Of a stretch of DNA of 64,000 nucleotides, positions 7,457-21,100 are shown piece after piece (the first letter of the stretch is position 1; every line of letters starts with the position of its first letter). The translations under genes and the position numbers were made by a program. Origin of the DNA: a cf. Phormidesmis sp. LEGE 11477 (GTDB lineage Bacteria; Cyanobacteriota; Cyanobacteriia; Phormidesmidales; Phormidesmidaceae); contig NZ_JADEXO010000017.1 in the NCBI RefSeq assembly GCF_015207105.1, positions 1 to 64,000 on the forward strand, given 5' to 3'. The notes under the pieces are model-generated. The model had not been told where the DNA came from. It saw nothing but the letters and a program-made list of their open reading frames with translations, and did not search any database.

Positions 7457-10400
7457 CCTACCCACGCGCTTTTAACAACAGAGTTAACCGCGATCAGCAG
7501 TCTGCTGGCCTCGCTCCGGCTAACTACCGCGACCTTTTGCAAGAAGCCACCATTCAGCTTCGCAAACTGCGCGGTCAGATCGGTGATTTAGAACAGAAGC
7601 AGATCGAGCCGATCGCCATTGTCGGTATGGCCTGCCGATTTCCGGGCGGTGCCAACAGCCCAAAAACCTATTGGCAACTGCTACGAGATGGAATAGACGC
7701 GGTTAGTGAGATTCCGGCTCAGCGCTGGAATGCAGATGCCTATTTTGATAGCGATCCTGATGCTGTTGGAAAAATGTACACCCGCAGCGGCAGCTTTATC
7801 GATGGTGTCGATCAGTTCGACCCGCAGTTCTTCGGAATCTCGCCCCGCGAAGCACATCAGCTCGATCCGCAGCAGCGCCTTTTGTTAGAGGTGAGCTACA
7901 CAGCCCTAGAGAATGCTGGACTGCCACCGTTTGATTTACAAGGTAGCGCCACGGGCGTTTTTATTGGACTTTGTTTTGATGACTATGCCCAGCGCAGCGT
8001 TCACTCAGGCGATTTGACTCGCATTAACGCTTTTAGCAGTTTGGGCAACACGCGCAGTATCGCCGCTGGCCGCATTTCCTATACATTCGGCTTCCAGGGG
8101 CCAACTTTACAGCTCGATACTACCTGTTCTTCTTCTTTGCTAGCGGTGCATCTAGCCTGTCAGAGTCTGCGTACTGGGGAGTCTAACTTGGCACTAGCAG
8201 GTGGTGTAAACCTGATGCTATCGCCAGAAGTGACGGTCGGCTTTTGTAAGCTAAAGGCGCTGTCTGTGGACGGACGCTGCAAGCCCTTTGATCAGAGTGC
8301 GGATGGCTATGGCCGAGGAGAGGGCTGTGGCATAGTAGTGCTAAAGCGGCTATCAGACGCGATCGCCAACCAAGACAATATCCTGGCGCTAGTGAAAGGC
8401 TCTGCTGTCAACCACGACGGTGTGAGCAATGGCCTTACCGCTCCAAATGGCTCGGCGCAAACCGCTGTGATTCGACAGGCGATCGCCAATGCCAAGCTAA
8501 ACGCCGACCAAATTCAATACGTAGAAGCCCACGGCACCGGCACGCCTTTGGGCGATCCGATAGAAATTCTCTCTTTGAACCGGGCAATCGGGCAAGAGCG
8601 CTCAGCGCCGCTGTGGGTCGGGTCGGTGAAATCGAACTTTGGTCACTTAGAAGGCGCGGCGGGCGTGGCTGGCCTGATCAAAGTTATTCTCTCTTTGCAG
8701 CACCAGCAGATCCCACCTCACCTGCACTTTTCAGCACCGAATCCGCGCATTCCCTGGCAGCAGATACCCATCGAAATTCCTAGTCAGCTTACCCCTTGGC
8801 CAGAGACATCAGAGCCTAGACGAGCGGGCCTTAGCGGATTTGGCATGAGCGGCACCAACGTTCATCTGATTATCGAAGAAGCCAATGTTGCATCTGACGA
8901 CGTATCACCTATTCAGCTAGCCGAGCCAGAAGCATTCTCAAGCGATCGCCCGGCTCATCTCTTGGCGATATCAGCTCGCAGTCAAAAAGCGCTGCGGGCA
9001 CTGGCTCAGCAATATCTCGAATGGTTGCCCACAGCGGCTGTCGACCCAGCAGACATCTGTTTTACGGCCAACACTGGGCGATCGCATTTCTCTTGCCGCC
9101 TCGCGCTAGTTGGCTCAGACAAGCCGCAGCTGATTCAACAGATCCAACACTTTCTTAATGACAGCGCGGCTCGTACAGGCAAGTCGCGCTCTGTTGCCCA
9201 GCCGCAGCTCGCTTTCCTTTTCACCGGACAAGGTGCCCAATACGCTGATATGGGCCGACAGCTCTATGAAAATGAGCCTGTCTTTAGCGCTGCGCTCGAT
9301 CGCTGCGCCGATCTGCTCAAAGCAAATGGTGAGGGGAGAAATATTGACCTACTCTCTGTTCTATATCCAACATCATATCCAACATCAACAGATAGCGAAG
9401 AGACTATTGATCAAACGACATCTGCCCAGATGTCGCTATTTGCAATTGGCTACGCGCTCACCGAGCTTTGGGCCGATTGGGGGATCTATCCAGACTACGT
9501 TCTAGGTCATAGCGTTGGAGAATACGCAGCGGCAGTGGCGGCTGGCGTGCTCAGCCTAGAAGATGGACTGAAGCTGGTTGCCGCCCGAGGCCGACTGATG
9601 CAGTCACTGCCCGCAGGCGGCGGTATGGTCGCGGTGATGGCCTCAAGCGAAACGCTTGAATCTCTAGGCGCGAGCAAAGAGTCAGATACCGCCCTACTTA
9701 ATGATGTCGAAATCGCGGCGGTTAACGGGCCTGAGAATACAGTGATTTCGGGCGAGTTAGCGGCACTTGACAGGGCGATCGCGCAGCTAAATTCACGCGG
9801 TATCAAAACAAAACAGCTACAGGTTTCTCACGCTTTTCACTCGGCGCTAATGGAGCCAGTGCTAGAGGTCTTTGAACAGATTGCTCATACCGTCCAATAC
9901 CACCCGCCTCACAGATGTGAATTTGTCTCTAGCATGACGGCCAGCATGACAGGTAGTGCAGTGGAAGCGAATGAAGATTGGCCCCGCTATTGGACGAACC
10001 AAATTCGCCAGCCCGTGCAGTTTGCCGCCGCCATGCAAACACTCGCACGGCAGGACTGCACTCACTTTATCGAAATCGGGCCAAAACCAACGCTGCTAGC
10101 GATGGGACAGGTCTGTGTGCCGTCTCTATCGGCGGCCTGGTTACCGAGTCTTTCACCTGCTAGAAAACAGACTGCTCAACAACAGACCTCCGAACAACAA
10201 ACTGCCCGAAAACAAACAATTGCAAACGATGCTGAAACCATTCTCTCTAGCCTAGGCAGGCTGTATGAAACGGGCGTCAGTATAGACTGGGCTGGATTTG
10301 ACCGGGTCTATCCAAGGCAGACGGTGATTATTCCTAGCTATCCGTTTCAAAAGCAGCGCTACTGGATAGAGACGGATGAACCCATAGTACGATCTGCGAG

Positions 10401-13400
10401 CAAGAAACCTATAGACGCTCGAAGAATACATCCGCTGTTAGGGCGATCGCTTTCCCTAGCGGGCAATATCCAGTGTTTTGAAGCTGAAATCGGTCTTGGC
10501 TCGCCGCTCAGATGGGCAGAACATCAGGTATTTGGCACCGCGCTAGTGCCGACCGCCGCCTATCTTGAGATGGCGCTAGCTGCTGGAGAGGTGTGCTTCC
10601 AAGGTAATTGCGAGATAGAGGCTATGACCCTCCATAAGGGACTATGGATCGACTCTTCAGCGTCTTATCGTCTACAGACACAGCTCGCTCAAAAAGGGTC
10701 AGCAGCTTACACCATTACGATCTACAGCGCAAAAATAGAAGACGAGCAAACAAAAGATTTGGACTGGACGCACCATGTCACAGCAACGCTAAAGAGAAAA
10801 CCCAGCGTAGTCTTTCCAGCGTTTTCTCTTACGGAAATTCAGGAGCGCCAAACGGATATGCTCTTGGCTCCCCAGCTTTATCAGATGTTCTCTCAGCGTG
10901 GCATTGACTACGGCGCTGAATTCAAAAGCATGAGACAAGTTTGGTTTCAGCCAAATTGCGAGGCGATCGCAGCCGTTCATCAGGCGGACTTCACTCAGGT
11001 AGATTCTTCTACTGAAACTGTCGCTTTCCAGTTTCATCCTATGCTTCTAGATGCGGGCTTGCAGCTCGCGGGCGTTACGCTCTCTGGCGAGGCAGGCAAC
11101 TATTTGCCAGTCGCTGTTGAACAGTTCTGTCAGTCTCATTCTGTACCGAAGGGCGAGATCTGGGCGCATGCAAGCCGCTGTGATGATGGTGACGCGATCA
11201 AAGCAAATGTTTGGTGGTATGGCGAGAACGGACAGCCCTTCGCTGAGATGAAGGGACTGACGCTTCAACCAGTGACATCGATCCAAGTAAATGATCAGCC
11301 AAATAGCCAGCTAAATAACCAGATTCAGTGGCTACACAAAATTGATTGGCAGCGTTCGAGTTTGCCTCAAGCGCCTACTGATTGCTTGCTGGCTCCAGAA
11401 GAGGTGAAGCGGGCGATCGCACCTCAATTCACCCAGCTTATCCAGCAGCCTGACTTCCTCACCTACCAATCTCTGCAAGGCGAGCTCAACAAACTTGCCA
11501 GTGCCTACATTCAACAGGCACTAGCCGCTTTAGGATTAGATATCCTATCTACATCGCCGAGCGCAGTTGATTTAAATGTGGCCCTTCAGCATACACAGCT
11601 CCTCAACCGCTGCTTCGCTATTCAGTCGGCAGCAGATGCCAGCGTGATAAACGCAGCGCAACAGCACGAACAGCTACAGCAAAATCACCCAAGCCTTAGG
11701 TCTGAGCTGAGCTTACTAAAGCGCTGCGGAGAGAATTTGTCTGCTGTCTTACAAGGCCATATCGATCCAGTTGCAATTCTGTTTCTAGAGGGCGACTTAT
11801 CTGAGCTAGGAGAGCTTTATCAAAACTCGGTTGGGCCACGGGTGATGAATCAAATTGTGCAGGCGGCTATTCGTGCGATCGCCTCCCAGGTGACAAACCA
11901 GGTGACACTCGATAGACCGCTACGAGTTCTTGAGATTGGCGCGGGCACAGGTGGAACAACTGCCTATCTGTTGCCGGAGCTAGCAAAGCTGCCTTGCGAA
12001 GTAGAGTATTATTTCACAGATATCTCACCTCGATTTATCAGCGCTGCTAAGACGCAGTTTCAAGCGTTTGACTGGATGCGCTACGGCCTGCTGAATATTG
12101 AAGATGAGCCGCAGGGAAAGGAATTCTCTGACTTCGGCTCTGAGTTCGACATTGTTATCGCGGCGAACGTTCTTCATGCGACGGCTGATTTGCAACAAAG
12201 CCTGTCGCACGTAGGCGAACGGCTGGCTCCCGGCGGACAGCTCATCCTGCTAGAGGGTACGCAGTCTGTGGCTTGGATAGATCTAATCTTCGGATTAACC
12301 CCAGGCTGGTGGCGATTCACCGATAAAGACCGACGCCCTGAGCATCCTTTGATTTCTGTCGATAGCTGGAAAAGCGTTTTGGCATCGGCAGGATTTGAAA
12401 CATCTGTTGAATTAGTGCCTGAAAGCAGAAATGAAACAGACATAAAACGCGCTCAGTCGGTAATCGTGGCCCAGTGGAAGGAGCGGAAGCCCGCACAGTG
12501 GACAGTTACTGGTGCGAACGCAGGTTCTGTTGTATCGCTATTGAGAGAGAATTGCCAGAACGCTGAAGCTGTTTCTTTGCTAGAGGCGGCTGATGGAGAC
12601 ACTGTTTATGACGATTATGTTGTCTATTGTCTTGATAGTGAAGAGACCGTGGCGGATAGTGCGATCGCCCCTACAGCAAGCGCCACCTACAGCCGAGCCT
12701 TGAAGCTGATTCAATCCATCGCACAGCAGCCCCATGCGCCCCGGCTCTATTTCACAAGTATCGCATCTAATCCCAAAACGCAGCTGATTCACTCTGGCCT
12801 ATGGGGTCTACTGCAAACCGCACAGCTAGAGCACCCCGACCTCTGTTGTTCTTATATTCAAGTAGAAAACTTAGCGCAACTTACCCAAGAGCTGCTGGCT
12901 GATTCACCCGAGACTCAGGTGCTCTATCAAAATGGACAGCGAAAAATTGCTCGAATAGAGGATTTCTCTCCAGATAACGCACCTACAGAATTGCCTACTC
13001 AGCTTTTCATTAGCAACCCCGGCACGCTTTCTAGCTTGAGCTGGCAGTCTGTATCCCGCCGCCAGCCGAGCGCTAACGAAGTTGAAATAAAAGTCAGCGC
13101 CACAGGGCTAAACTTCCGCGATGTGCTGATTGCAATGGGTCAGTATCCCGAAGCCGCGCCATTGGGCTGCGAATGTACAGGCGAAGTGGTTGCCATTGGC
13201 CAGCAGGTGAGCGATTTAGAGATTGGGCAACAGGTGATGGCGATCGCCCCCGACAGCTTCGCCCAATACGTAACGCTTAACCGCGCACTGCTCGCACCCA
13301 TTCCCAAAACAACAACCCTTGTAGAAGCAGCCACTCTGCCAGTCGCGTTCACGACGGCTTACTACAGCCTGTGTGAGCTAGCACAGTTAAAAGCAGGGGA

Positions 13401-15195
13401 TAAGGTCTTAATTCACGCGGCCACTGGCGGTGTGGGACAGGCCGCGATTCAGATCGCCCAGCAAATCGGCGCAGAAATATTTGCAATTGCTAGCCCTAGC
13501 AAGTGGAATACGCTACAGGCAATGGGCATCACTCACATCATGAACTCTCGTACCCTGTCATTTGCTGATGAGATTATGGCCGCGACAGCAGGTAAGGGCG
13601 TAGATGTGGTGCTCAATTCTCTTCCCGGCGAATTTCGCGCTAAAAGCCTTGAATCGCTTGATAAGAAAGGCCGATTCATTGAAATTGGTAAAGGCAATGG
13701 CCTAAGCGTAGAACAGATTGCTCACATCCGCCCGGATGTAGATCATTACACTGTTGATATCTCTGAGCTGTGTACGCAGCAGCCTCAACAGGTTCAGTCT
13801 ATTCTTCAGCATCTGAAAGCAGAGGTTAAACAAGATAGATGGCAAACAATCCCCTTTACCTCTTTTGCTCAAGCCGACACGGTTCAAGCCTTTCGCACCT
13901 TGCAGCAAGCGAAGCACACAGGCAAAATTGTTCTCAGCCAAAACACGCAAGCATCAGAAACGCAAGCACCAGCGCCACAAATATCAGCTAACAGCACGTA
14001 TCTGGTCACGGGCGGATTAGGCGGACTGGGCCTACTCACGGCGCAGTGGTTAGCAGACCAAGGAGCTAAGCGTATTGTACTGTTGAGTCGCAGTGAGGCA
14101 AGCGATACGGCTCGATCTGTTGTTGATCAGCTAGAGTCTCAGGGCGTGAGCGTTGAGATGATATCGGCAGATGTCGCGAATAAGGCTGCTATGGAGCGCG
14201 TGATGGTGAATCTTACAGGCTCACAGTATCCTCTGAAAGGAGTGATTCATGCTGCTGGCGTGCTTGACGATGGGCTGATGCAGCAGCTCACAGAAGAACA
14301 GCTTGAAACTGTACTAGCGCCTAAAGTGACGGGCGCTTGGAATTTGCATACACTCACTCAAAGCTGTGAGCTAGATTTCTTTGTTCTCTTTTCTTCTGCC
14401 GCCGCGCTGCTTGGCTCTCCTGGCCAGGCAAACCATGCTGCTGCCAATGCCTTTTTAGATGGTTTGGCCCACTATCGCCAGCAGCAAAACTTGCCTGCAC
14501 TTAGCATTAACTGGGGCGCATGGTCTACCGTTGGCTCAGCGCTTAGATACCAGCAGCAGGGCAGGCTTGAGCAGTTTCCGGGTGTAGACATTATTACCCC
14601 AAAAGAGGGCATCGCCCAGCTCGAAAGCATTTGGAGGACAACAGCCGCTCAAGTAGGAATTGTACCGATTAATTGGCAAACGTTTCTCTCAGTTCCTACG
14701 GCTAAAAATCATCCTCTGCTTAAGGGAAAACCTGCAGTGACATCTCGTCCCGCCATCAGCACAGGTGGAGCAACCTCTAACTTTCTAGCCAAACTCAATA
14801 ACGCGCCTACAGCGCGAAAAAGAGAGATACTTGACAGCTACGTTTGTAAGAAAATCTGCCAGTTACTTGGGTTCTCTGCGAATGAGCTAAATCGTCAGAC
14901 CGGATTTTTTGACTTGGGCATGGACTCACTCACCGCCCTAGAGCTGAAAAACAGCTTACAAACAGATTTAGAACTTTCTTTGCCCAGCACCCTCGCTTTT
15001 GACTATCCGACGGTAGAGGCATTGCTAGACTATCTCTCAGATCAGCTCACACCAGAGCCAACAGAAGCCGAATTCAGCACAGTTGAGAATTCCTTTAGCA
15101 ATCTACTTGAAGACGATCTGATGGCCCAAGTAGAAGCCCGGATGGATCAAAAGCTTTCTGATCTCGACAGTCTTTTTGAGGAGGATGCACCCTAA
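7453..15195 (+). CDS. Type I PKS module: KS-AT-DH-cMT-ER-KR-ACP
   Basis: A 2580-residue single module that adds one malonate, C-methylates it and reduces it fully. After an N-terminal docking helix, the KS runs from about 50-476, with Cys225 in TTCSSSL, the [12 protein letters not shown] histidine and the [10 protein letters not shown] histidine. The AT (about 586-885) has Ser687 in GHSVGEY and an HAFH motif predicting malonyl-CoA. The DH (from about 990) has His1024 in [10 protein letters not shown] and Asp1200-Gln1204. The C-methyltransferase (about 1490) has [11 protein letters not shown]. The ER (about 1852-2170) has [11 protein letters not shown]. The KR (from about 2180) has TGGLGGLG and LDD, but His2328 where Tyr is usual (ANHAAAN). 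The ACP has Ser2492 in LGMDSL. A strong GGGAGG precedes the ATG. It follows the FAAL gene and should elongate its acyl-ACP. Confidence 0.95.
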   Translation: MTYPRAFNNRVNRDQQSAGLAPANYRDLLQEATIQLRKLRGQIGDLEQKQIEPIAIVGMACRFPGGANSPKTYWQLLRDGIDAVSEIPAQRWNADAYFDSDPDAVGKMYTRSGSFIDGVDQFDPQFFGISPREAHQLDPQQRLLLEVSYTALENAGLPPFDLQGSATGVFIGLCFDDYAQRSVHSGDLTRINAFSSLGNTRSIAAGRISYTFGFQGPTLQLDTTCSSSLLAVHLACQSLRTGESNLALAGGVNLMLSPEVTVGFCKLKALSVDGRCKPFDQSADGYGRGEGCGIVVLKRLSDAIANQDNILALVKGSAVNHDGVSNGLTAPNGSAQTAVIRQAIANAKLNADQIQYVEAHGTGTPLGDPIEILSLNRAIGQERSAPLWVGSVKSNFGHLEGAAGVAGLIKVILSLQHQQIPPHLHFSAPNPRIPWQQIPIEIPSQLTPWPETSEPRRAGLSGFGMSGTNVHLIIEEANVASDDVSPIQLAEPEAFSSDRPAHLLAISARSQKALRALAQQYLEWLPTAAVDPADICFTANTGRSHFSCRLALVGSDKPQLIQQIQHFLNDSAARTGKSRSVAQPQLAFLFTGQGAQYADMGRQLYENEPVFSAALDRCADLLKANGEGRNIDLLSVLYPTSYPTSTDSEETIDQTTSAQMSLFAIGYALTELWADWGIYPDYVLGHSVGEYAAAVAAGVLSLEDGLKLVAARGRLMQSLPAGGGMVAVMASSETLESLGASKESDTALLNDVEIAAVNGPENTVISGELAALDRAIAQLNSRGIKTKQLQVSHAFHSALMEPVLEVFEQIAHTVQYHPPHRCEFVSSMTASMTGSAVEANEDWPRYWTNQIRQPVQFAAAMQTLARQDCTHFIEIGPKPTLLAMGQVCVPSLSAAWLPSLSPARKQTAQQQTSEQQTARKQTIANDAETILSSLGRLYETGVSIDWAGFDRVYPRQTVIIPSYPFQKQRYWIETDEPIVRSASKKPIDARRIHPLLGRSLSLAGNIQCFEAEIGLGSPLRWAEHQVFGTALVPTAAYLEMALAAGEVCFQGNCEIEAMTLHKGLWIDSSASYRLQTQLAQKGSAAYTITIYSAKIEDEQTKDLDWTHHVTATLKRKPSVVFPAFSLTEIQERQTDMLLAPQLYQMFSQRGIDYGAEFKSMRQVWFQPNCEAIAAVHQADFTQVDSSTETVAFQFHPMLLDAGLQLAGVTLSGEAGNYLPVAVEQFCQSHSVPKGEIWAHASRCDDGDAIKANVWWYGENGQPFAEMKGLTLQPVTSIQVNDQPNSQLNNQIQWLHKIDWQRSSLPQAPTDCLLAPEEVKRAIAPQFTQLIQQPDFLTYQSLQGELNKLASAYIQQALAALGLDILSTSPSAVDLNVALQHTQLLNRCFAIQSAADASVINAAQQHEQLQQNHPSLRSELSLLKRCGENLSAVLQGHIDPVAILFLEGDLSELGELYQNSVGPRVMNQIVQAAIRAIASQVTNQVTLDRPLRVLEIGAGTGGTTAYLLPELAKLPCEVEYYFTDISPRFISAAKTQFQAFDWMRYGLLNIEDEPQGKEFSDFGSEFDIVIAANVLHATADLQQSLSHVGERLAPGGQLILLEGTQSVAWIDLIFGLTPGWWRFTDKDRRPEHPLISVDSWKSVLASAGFETSVELVPESRNETDIKRAQSVIVAQWKERKPAQWTVTGANAGSVVSLLRENCQNAEAVSLLEAADGDTVYDDYVVYCLDSEETVADSAIAPTASATYSRALKLIQSIAQQPHAPRLYFTSIASNPKTQLIHSGLWGLLQTAQLEHPDLCCSYIQVENLAQLTQELLADSPETQVLYQNGQRKIARIEDFSPDNAPTELPTQLFISNPGTLSSLSWQSVSRRQPSANEVEIKVSATGLNFRDVLIAMGQYPEAAPLGCECTGEVVAIGQQVSDLEIGQQVMAIAPDSFAQYVTLNRALLAPIPKTTTLVEAATLPVAFTTAYYSLCELAQLKAGDKVLIHAATGGVGQAAIQIAQQIGAEIFAIASPSKWNTLQAMGITHIMNSRTLSFADEIMAATAGKGVDVVLNSLPGEFRAKSLESLDKKGRFIEIGKGNGLSVEQIAHIRPDVDHYTVDISELCTQQPQQVQSILQHLKAEVKQDRWQTIPFTSFAQADTVQAFRTLQQAKHTGKIVLSQNTQASETQAPAPQISANSTYLVTGGLGGLGLLTAQWLADQGAKRIVLLSRSEASDTARSVVDQLESQGVSVEMISADVANKAAMERVMVNLTGSQYPLKGVIHAAGVLDDGLMQQLTEEQLETVLAPKVTGAWNLHTLTQSCELDFFVLFSSAAALLGSPGQANHAAANAFLDGLAHYRQQQNLPALSINWGAWSTVGSALRYQQQGRLEQFPGVDIITPKEGIAQLESIWRTTAAQVGIVPINWQTFLSVPTAKNHPLLKGKPAVTSRPAISTGGATSNFLAKLNNAPTARKREILDSYVCKKICQLLGFSANELNRQTGFFDLGMDSLTALELKNSLQTDLELSLPSTLAFDYPTVEALLDYLSDQLTPEPTEAEFSTVENSFSNLLEDDLMAQVEARMDQKLSDLDSLFEEDAP

Positions 15196-18100
15196 TGAAG
15201 CCGACCTCCTTACAGTCAGCAAACAGCAGTCAAAGCAACAATCAGCAGCGGATGACCCGCGCTTTGCAAGCAATAGAAAAACTTCAGGCCAAGCTCGCTA
15301 AATTAGAAGCTGCTCTAGGATCTATCAAGTCAGAACCAATTGCGATAGTGGGCATGGGCTGTCGTTTTCCTGGCGGCACGAACAGTCCAACAGATTTTTG
15401 GAAGGCTTTATCACAAGGGAAAGATGCCATCACACAGGTGCCGAGTGATCGCTGGGACGCTGATGCTTACTACGATCCTAATCCAGACACTCCGGGCAAA
15501 ATCATCACCCGCGACGGAGGGTTTGTCGATCACCTGAAAACTTTCGACGCCGATTTCTTTGGTATCTCGCCCCGTGAAGCCGTCAGCCTAGATCCTCAGC
15601 AAAGGCTGCTGCTGGAAGTGAGCTGGGAGGCGATGGAGCATGGCGGCATTGTGCCGAGCCGATGGACGAACCGCCCGGTTGGAATTTTTGTTGGCGTTAG
15701 CAGTAACGACTATTCACAGTACCTCTCAAGCCGCGCTGAAGAGGAGATTGGTGCCTATTTAGCCACGGGGAATGCTCACAGCGTGATTGCAGGCAGACTT
15801 TCTTATAGTTTGGGGTTCACCGGGCCTAGTTTGGTGGTAGATACGGCCTGTTCTTCTTCTTTGGTGGCGGTGCATTTGGCCTGTCAGAGCCTGCGAAATC
15901 AAGAATGTGAGATGGCGATCGCAGGCGGCGTAAATCGCATTCTTGCACCCGAGTTCAGCATCAATTTCTCTAAGGCACACATGCTCTCGCCCGACGGACG
16001 CTGCAAAACGTTTGATGCGGCTGCCGATGGGTTTGCGCGGGGCGAAGGCTGCGGCGCTGTTGTGCTGAAGCGGCTATCAGATGCGATCGCTCACGGTGAC
16101 AACATTCTGGCGCTCGTGCGCGGCGCGGCAGTGAATCAGGACGGTCGCAGCGGTGGTTTGACTGTACCTAACGGGCCATCGCAGCAGGTGGTGATTCGTC
16201 AGGCTTTGGCGAGTGCTGGGGTGAAGCCGGCGCAGGTGAGCTATATCGAAGCGCACGGTACGGGAACAGCGCTAGGAGATCCGATTGAGATCGGCGCTTT
16301 GGGTGCTGTGTTTGGGCAAAGTCATTCTGTTGAAAATCCTTTGAAAATTGGCTCGGTGAAAACAAACATTGGGCATTTAGAAGCAGCGGCTGGTATGGCG
16401 GGGTTGATTAAAGTTGTGCTGGCGATGCAGCATGACACGCTACCTGCACATCTGCACTTCAACACGCCGAGCCCTCACATTGACTGGGCCGCGCTGCCTG
16501 TTGAAGTCACTCAGAAATCAACCGCCTGGAGCAACGATAGCGATTCGAGATTTGCAGGCGTTAGCTCCTTTGGATTTAGTGGCACTAATGCCCATGTTGT
16601 TGTGGAATCTGCGCCTAAATTAGCTGTATCCAACAAAGTAAGAGCACCTAAAGCGGGCCAGCCTGAAACCGACTCTCACTTACTCACGCTGTCAGCGAAA
16701 GATTCAGCAGCACTAAGAGAATTAGCCGCGCAGTATGCTGAGCGGTTAGCACAGACGAGTGACGATCTGACTTTGAGAGATTTTTGCTGGAGTGCGGGTA
16801 CCGGGCGATCGCACTTCTCCTATCGCCTCGCCCTTGTTACTGACTCTCTTTTTGAAGCTCAAAATCAGCTTGCCGCATACGCGCACGGCTCCGCAAGCGA
16901 AGCGACTATAAACAACGCTAGCTGGCAACTGGCCAACGTCGCTTTTCTCTTCACCGGGCAGGGCGCACAGACGGTGAGAATGGGCCAGGGGCTATACGAC
17001 AGCGAGCCTATTTTCCGAGCCACCATCGACCGCTGTGACAAGATCTTAACTACAGAGTTTGATCGCTCTCTTTTAGGCATTCTCTATCCTTCAGATGCCT
17101 TATTAAAAAATGCTGAGGCGCTGATTGACCAGACCGAAAACACGCAACCGGCGCTGTTTGCGATCGCCTACGCCCTCGTCGAACTTTGGAAATCTTGGGG
17201 CATCAATCCCAAGTGCGTTCTAGGTCATAGCGTTGGAGAATATGCGGCAGCCGCTGCTGCTGGCATCATGAGCTGGGAAGATGGGCTAAGGCTGATCGCT
17301 CATCGCGGACGGCTTATGCAAAAGCTGCCTGCCGGGGGTGGCATGGCCGCAGTCATGGCCGCAGCGACTCAGATACAGCCATATCTACAGCCGGGCGTTG
17401 CCATCGCAGCGGAAAACGGCCCTACTAATACGGTGCTATCTGGATCGCAAATGGCTTTAAAAGCTGTGCTGTCGTCGATAGCGGCCAAAGGCATTCAGAC
17501 TCAAAAACTCAAAGTTTCCCACGGGTTTCATTCGCCCTTAATGCAGCCAATTTTGAAAGAATTCGAGGCGATCGCGCAAAAATTCACCTACCATCGCCCT
17601 CAACTCGAAATGATTTCTACCGTCACTGGAGAAAGCGTAGGCGCTGTCAGCGATTGGCCCAAGTACTGGACAAAACATATTCAGCAGCCGGTTCGATTTT
17701 GGAAAGGCATTGACACGCTGATAGAAAAGTATGAGCAGTTTGTAGAGATTGGACCTAAGCCTATTCTGTCTGCGATGGGGAAAGCTTGTTCCGCTCAAAC
17801 AAGCAATCTTCAGCATCAGCGTCAGCAAGATCAATCAACAGAAACATCTTCTGTAAAACGAGAAAAGCGGTGGCTGCCGAGTCTCTATCCTAATCGCTAC
17901 AGCACAGAGAACGACAGACAAACGATACTTTCTAGCCTAGGCCATCTGTATGTTCAGGGCGCAAACATCGCTTGGCCACGCGAAGCGACTTATCGGGTTG
18001 AGTTGCCAACCTATCCATTCCAAAGAAAGCGCTACTGGATAGATATTGATAAATCTCATCAGACGGCAAATCATACTCCACCAAGATTAGGTTCAATAGC

Positions 18101-21100
18101 AGCGCATCCGCTGGTAGGTCAACCGATTCCGCTCGCAGGGACTCACACGCTTCGTTTTCAATCGTTGATTACGCCGACAGCTATTCCCTTTTTGCAAGAG
18201 CATCAGGTTTATGGCAAAGCCGTACTTCCTGCCGTCGGCTACCTAGAAATGGCACTGAGCGCTGTGCTAGAAGGGCAGAGTAACCCGCGATCGCTTAACA
18301 ATATCAACTTCTATCAGGCGCTGCTGCTCGATCGGCCTCAAACCTTACAGACTGTCATCACACCGCTTGAAGCAGACACAGCACAGCAGAAGTTTGAAAT
18401 TTTCAGTTTGCAAGATCATCATCAATGGCAGCTTCACGCCAGCGGCTATCTCACCAGTCAAGAGCGCATCGTTCATCACGACTCATTAGAACAGTTACAA
18501 AAGCGCTGCAATACAGAGGCTTCTGTTGCCAACTGCTATCAGCGTTTAGAGCGTAGAGGCATTACCTATGGGGATAGTTTTCGCGCTATTCAACAGATTT
18601 ATGTGGGCGATCGCAATGTTCTCAGCCGCTTGCAGCTACCCGTCAGCTTGCAGACAACTCTGAGCGACTACCAGTTCCATCCGGTGCTGCTAGATGCTTG
18701 CTTGCAGAGCATTGTAGCCGCGTCTGAGGATGAGCAGGAAACAGAAACTTACCTGCCAGCGGCAATAGAACAAATACATGTTTACGTTGAAAAGATTGAA
18801 GCTGTTGCAGCTTGGAGCTATGTAGAAGTTTCTACCGAGCAGCAGTGGCCAACTGCAAATATACAGCTCTTTTCTCTAGCGGGTGAGCCGCTGATCAGCA
18901 TTGTTAATCTGCGCCTTCAGCCAGCGACAAAAGAGAAAGTCATCGGTGCGATGCAGCCCGCTCAGACTGTTGAAAATTGGGCTATTGAAGACTGGTTCTA
19001 TACAATTAACTGGCAGGCGCAGCCGCTGCCGGAACCTGTGAATGTATCGGCGCTCATCCATGCGCTAGCCGATGATTTTGGGGATGCGATCGCCCAACCC
19101 GCTATTCAGTCCTATCTCGCCTTTCTGCCGCAGCTCGAAGCCCTCAGTCTCAGCTATATTAAAGCAGCGCTAGCTCAGCTAAACGAGAATGTAGACATCA
19201 GCCCTGTCCATCATCCTCTCTTCCGCAGGCTGCAAACCATTGCCTCAGCAAACCCACCAATAGTTTCAACACCATCCACGCAACAGCAGATACTTTCACA
19301 GTATCCAGAAGCGAGAGCAGAGCTGTCTTTAATTCAGCGCTGCGGAGAGAGTTTGGCTCAAGTGCTTCAAGGCAACGTTGACCCGCTAACGCTCCTGATA
19401 CCGTCCGGCGACCTCAGCGATCTGACTCAGCTCTATCAAGCTTCTCCAGGCGCTCTTCTAATGAATCAACAGGTTCATCAGGTCGTAGAAAGGCTGATCG
19501 CGAACAACCCCCAACCCATCCGCATCTTAGAAATTGGTGCGGGCACAGGCGGCACCACAGCTCACCTGCTACCGCTGCTAAGCGAAGCAGCCTACACATT
19601 CACCGATATTTCGCCGCTGTTTCTGGCCAAGGCAAAAGAGCGCTTTGCTGATTATTCAAATCTCATCTATCAACAGCTAGATATAGAACAATCGATTGAA
19701 GCACAGGGCTTCTGTCTTAATAGCTACGACTTAGTTATTGCGGCTAACGTGCTTCATGCCACTGCAGATATTGAACAGGTTCTGGCACGGGTGCGATCGC
19801 TCCTCATCCCTGGCGGACAGCTCATCCTGCTAGAAGGCACTCAACCACTCATCTGGTTAGATCTGATCTTTGGCATGACCGCAGGCTGGTGGAAGCGCTC
19901 AGAGTATCCTTTACTCTCTGTTTCAAAATGGCAACAGCATTTGCGCTCCGTTGGATTCGAGTCCGCTGAACTGATGAAAGCTTCTAATCCATCCAAGTCT
20001 GAGGCTCTGCCGCAATCCGTGATAGTCGCTAGCGTGTCATCAGCCGAGCAGACTTTGGTAGAGCTGGCGGAAAAAGTTTTGGTTGTAGCCCATGCCGATA
20101 GCGCCTTGGGTACGCAGATCACTCAAGCTACTAGAGGGAAATTTGTATTGATAGAAGAGATTTCGTCAGTAAGTAATCTTCTTTCATCAGAGACATGGCC
20201 CGAGCAGATTGTTTATATTGCGGGCAGAGAAGGTTCTGCTGTGACAGAGACAAATTCTCTTGAGGTGCTGGTAGAAAAAGATGCTACAGGGCTGCTGAAT
20301 TTGGTGCGATCGCTCTCCGCCCAGGCGCGGCCCAAATGCCAGCTAAATATCGTCACTCAAGGCATAGCTGATGGAAATATCACCGGCAGTATCGCTGGAC
20401 TAAGCCAAGCACCCCTTTGGGGTTTAGCGCGCGTGGTTGAGCTTGAGTATCCCAGATTAGATTGCCGTCGCATCGACTTAGACCCCAACAATTTAGCAGT
20501 AGATAACGCTGAGCTGCTTTGCCAGGAGCTAAAGGCTCGTTTACCAGAGAAATCTGTTGTTTACCGCCAGAGAACGAGACAGGTTGCTCGATTGGCGAGC
20601 GGCTATTCTCTTCAGTCCAAACAACAAAATCAGCTCACTGTTCCTAACGAACCCTTCAAGCTGGCGCTATCTACGAAAGGTAGTCCCGATAATTTGCAGC
20701 TCGTACCCTGCCAGCGGCGACAGCCAGAGGCGGGAGAGATTGAAATTCGAGTACTGGCAGCAGGACTCAACTTTATTGATGTGCTAGATGCGTTGGCGCT
20801 GCTGCCGTTTGAGCGAGATTGGCTGGGTGTGGAATGTGCAGGTGTTGTGGTCGCAGTCGGGGTGAGCATTGAGCACTTTGCTGTGGGCGACAGGGTGCTA
20901 GCGCTGGCGGCAGGTAGCTTTAGTCAGTATGTAACCGTGCCTGCGGAGCTAGCGATCGCACAGCCTCAAAACCTCAGCGCTCAAGCCGCCGCCGCCATTC
21001 CTGCGAACTTCCTGACGGCCTACTATGCTCTGCAAATTGTCGCGAAGTTGAAAAAAGGCGATCGCGTTCTCATTCATGCTGCCGCAGGGGGCACAGGGAT

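Noticed and set aside
9158-9505. A 115-codon plus-strand frame inside the first PKS
   Set aside because: Out-of-frame shadow of the AT domain region, which has all catalytic motifs in the main frame.
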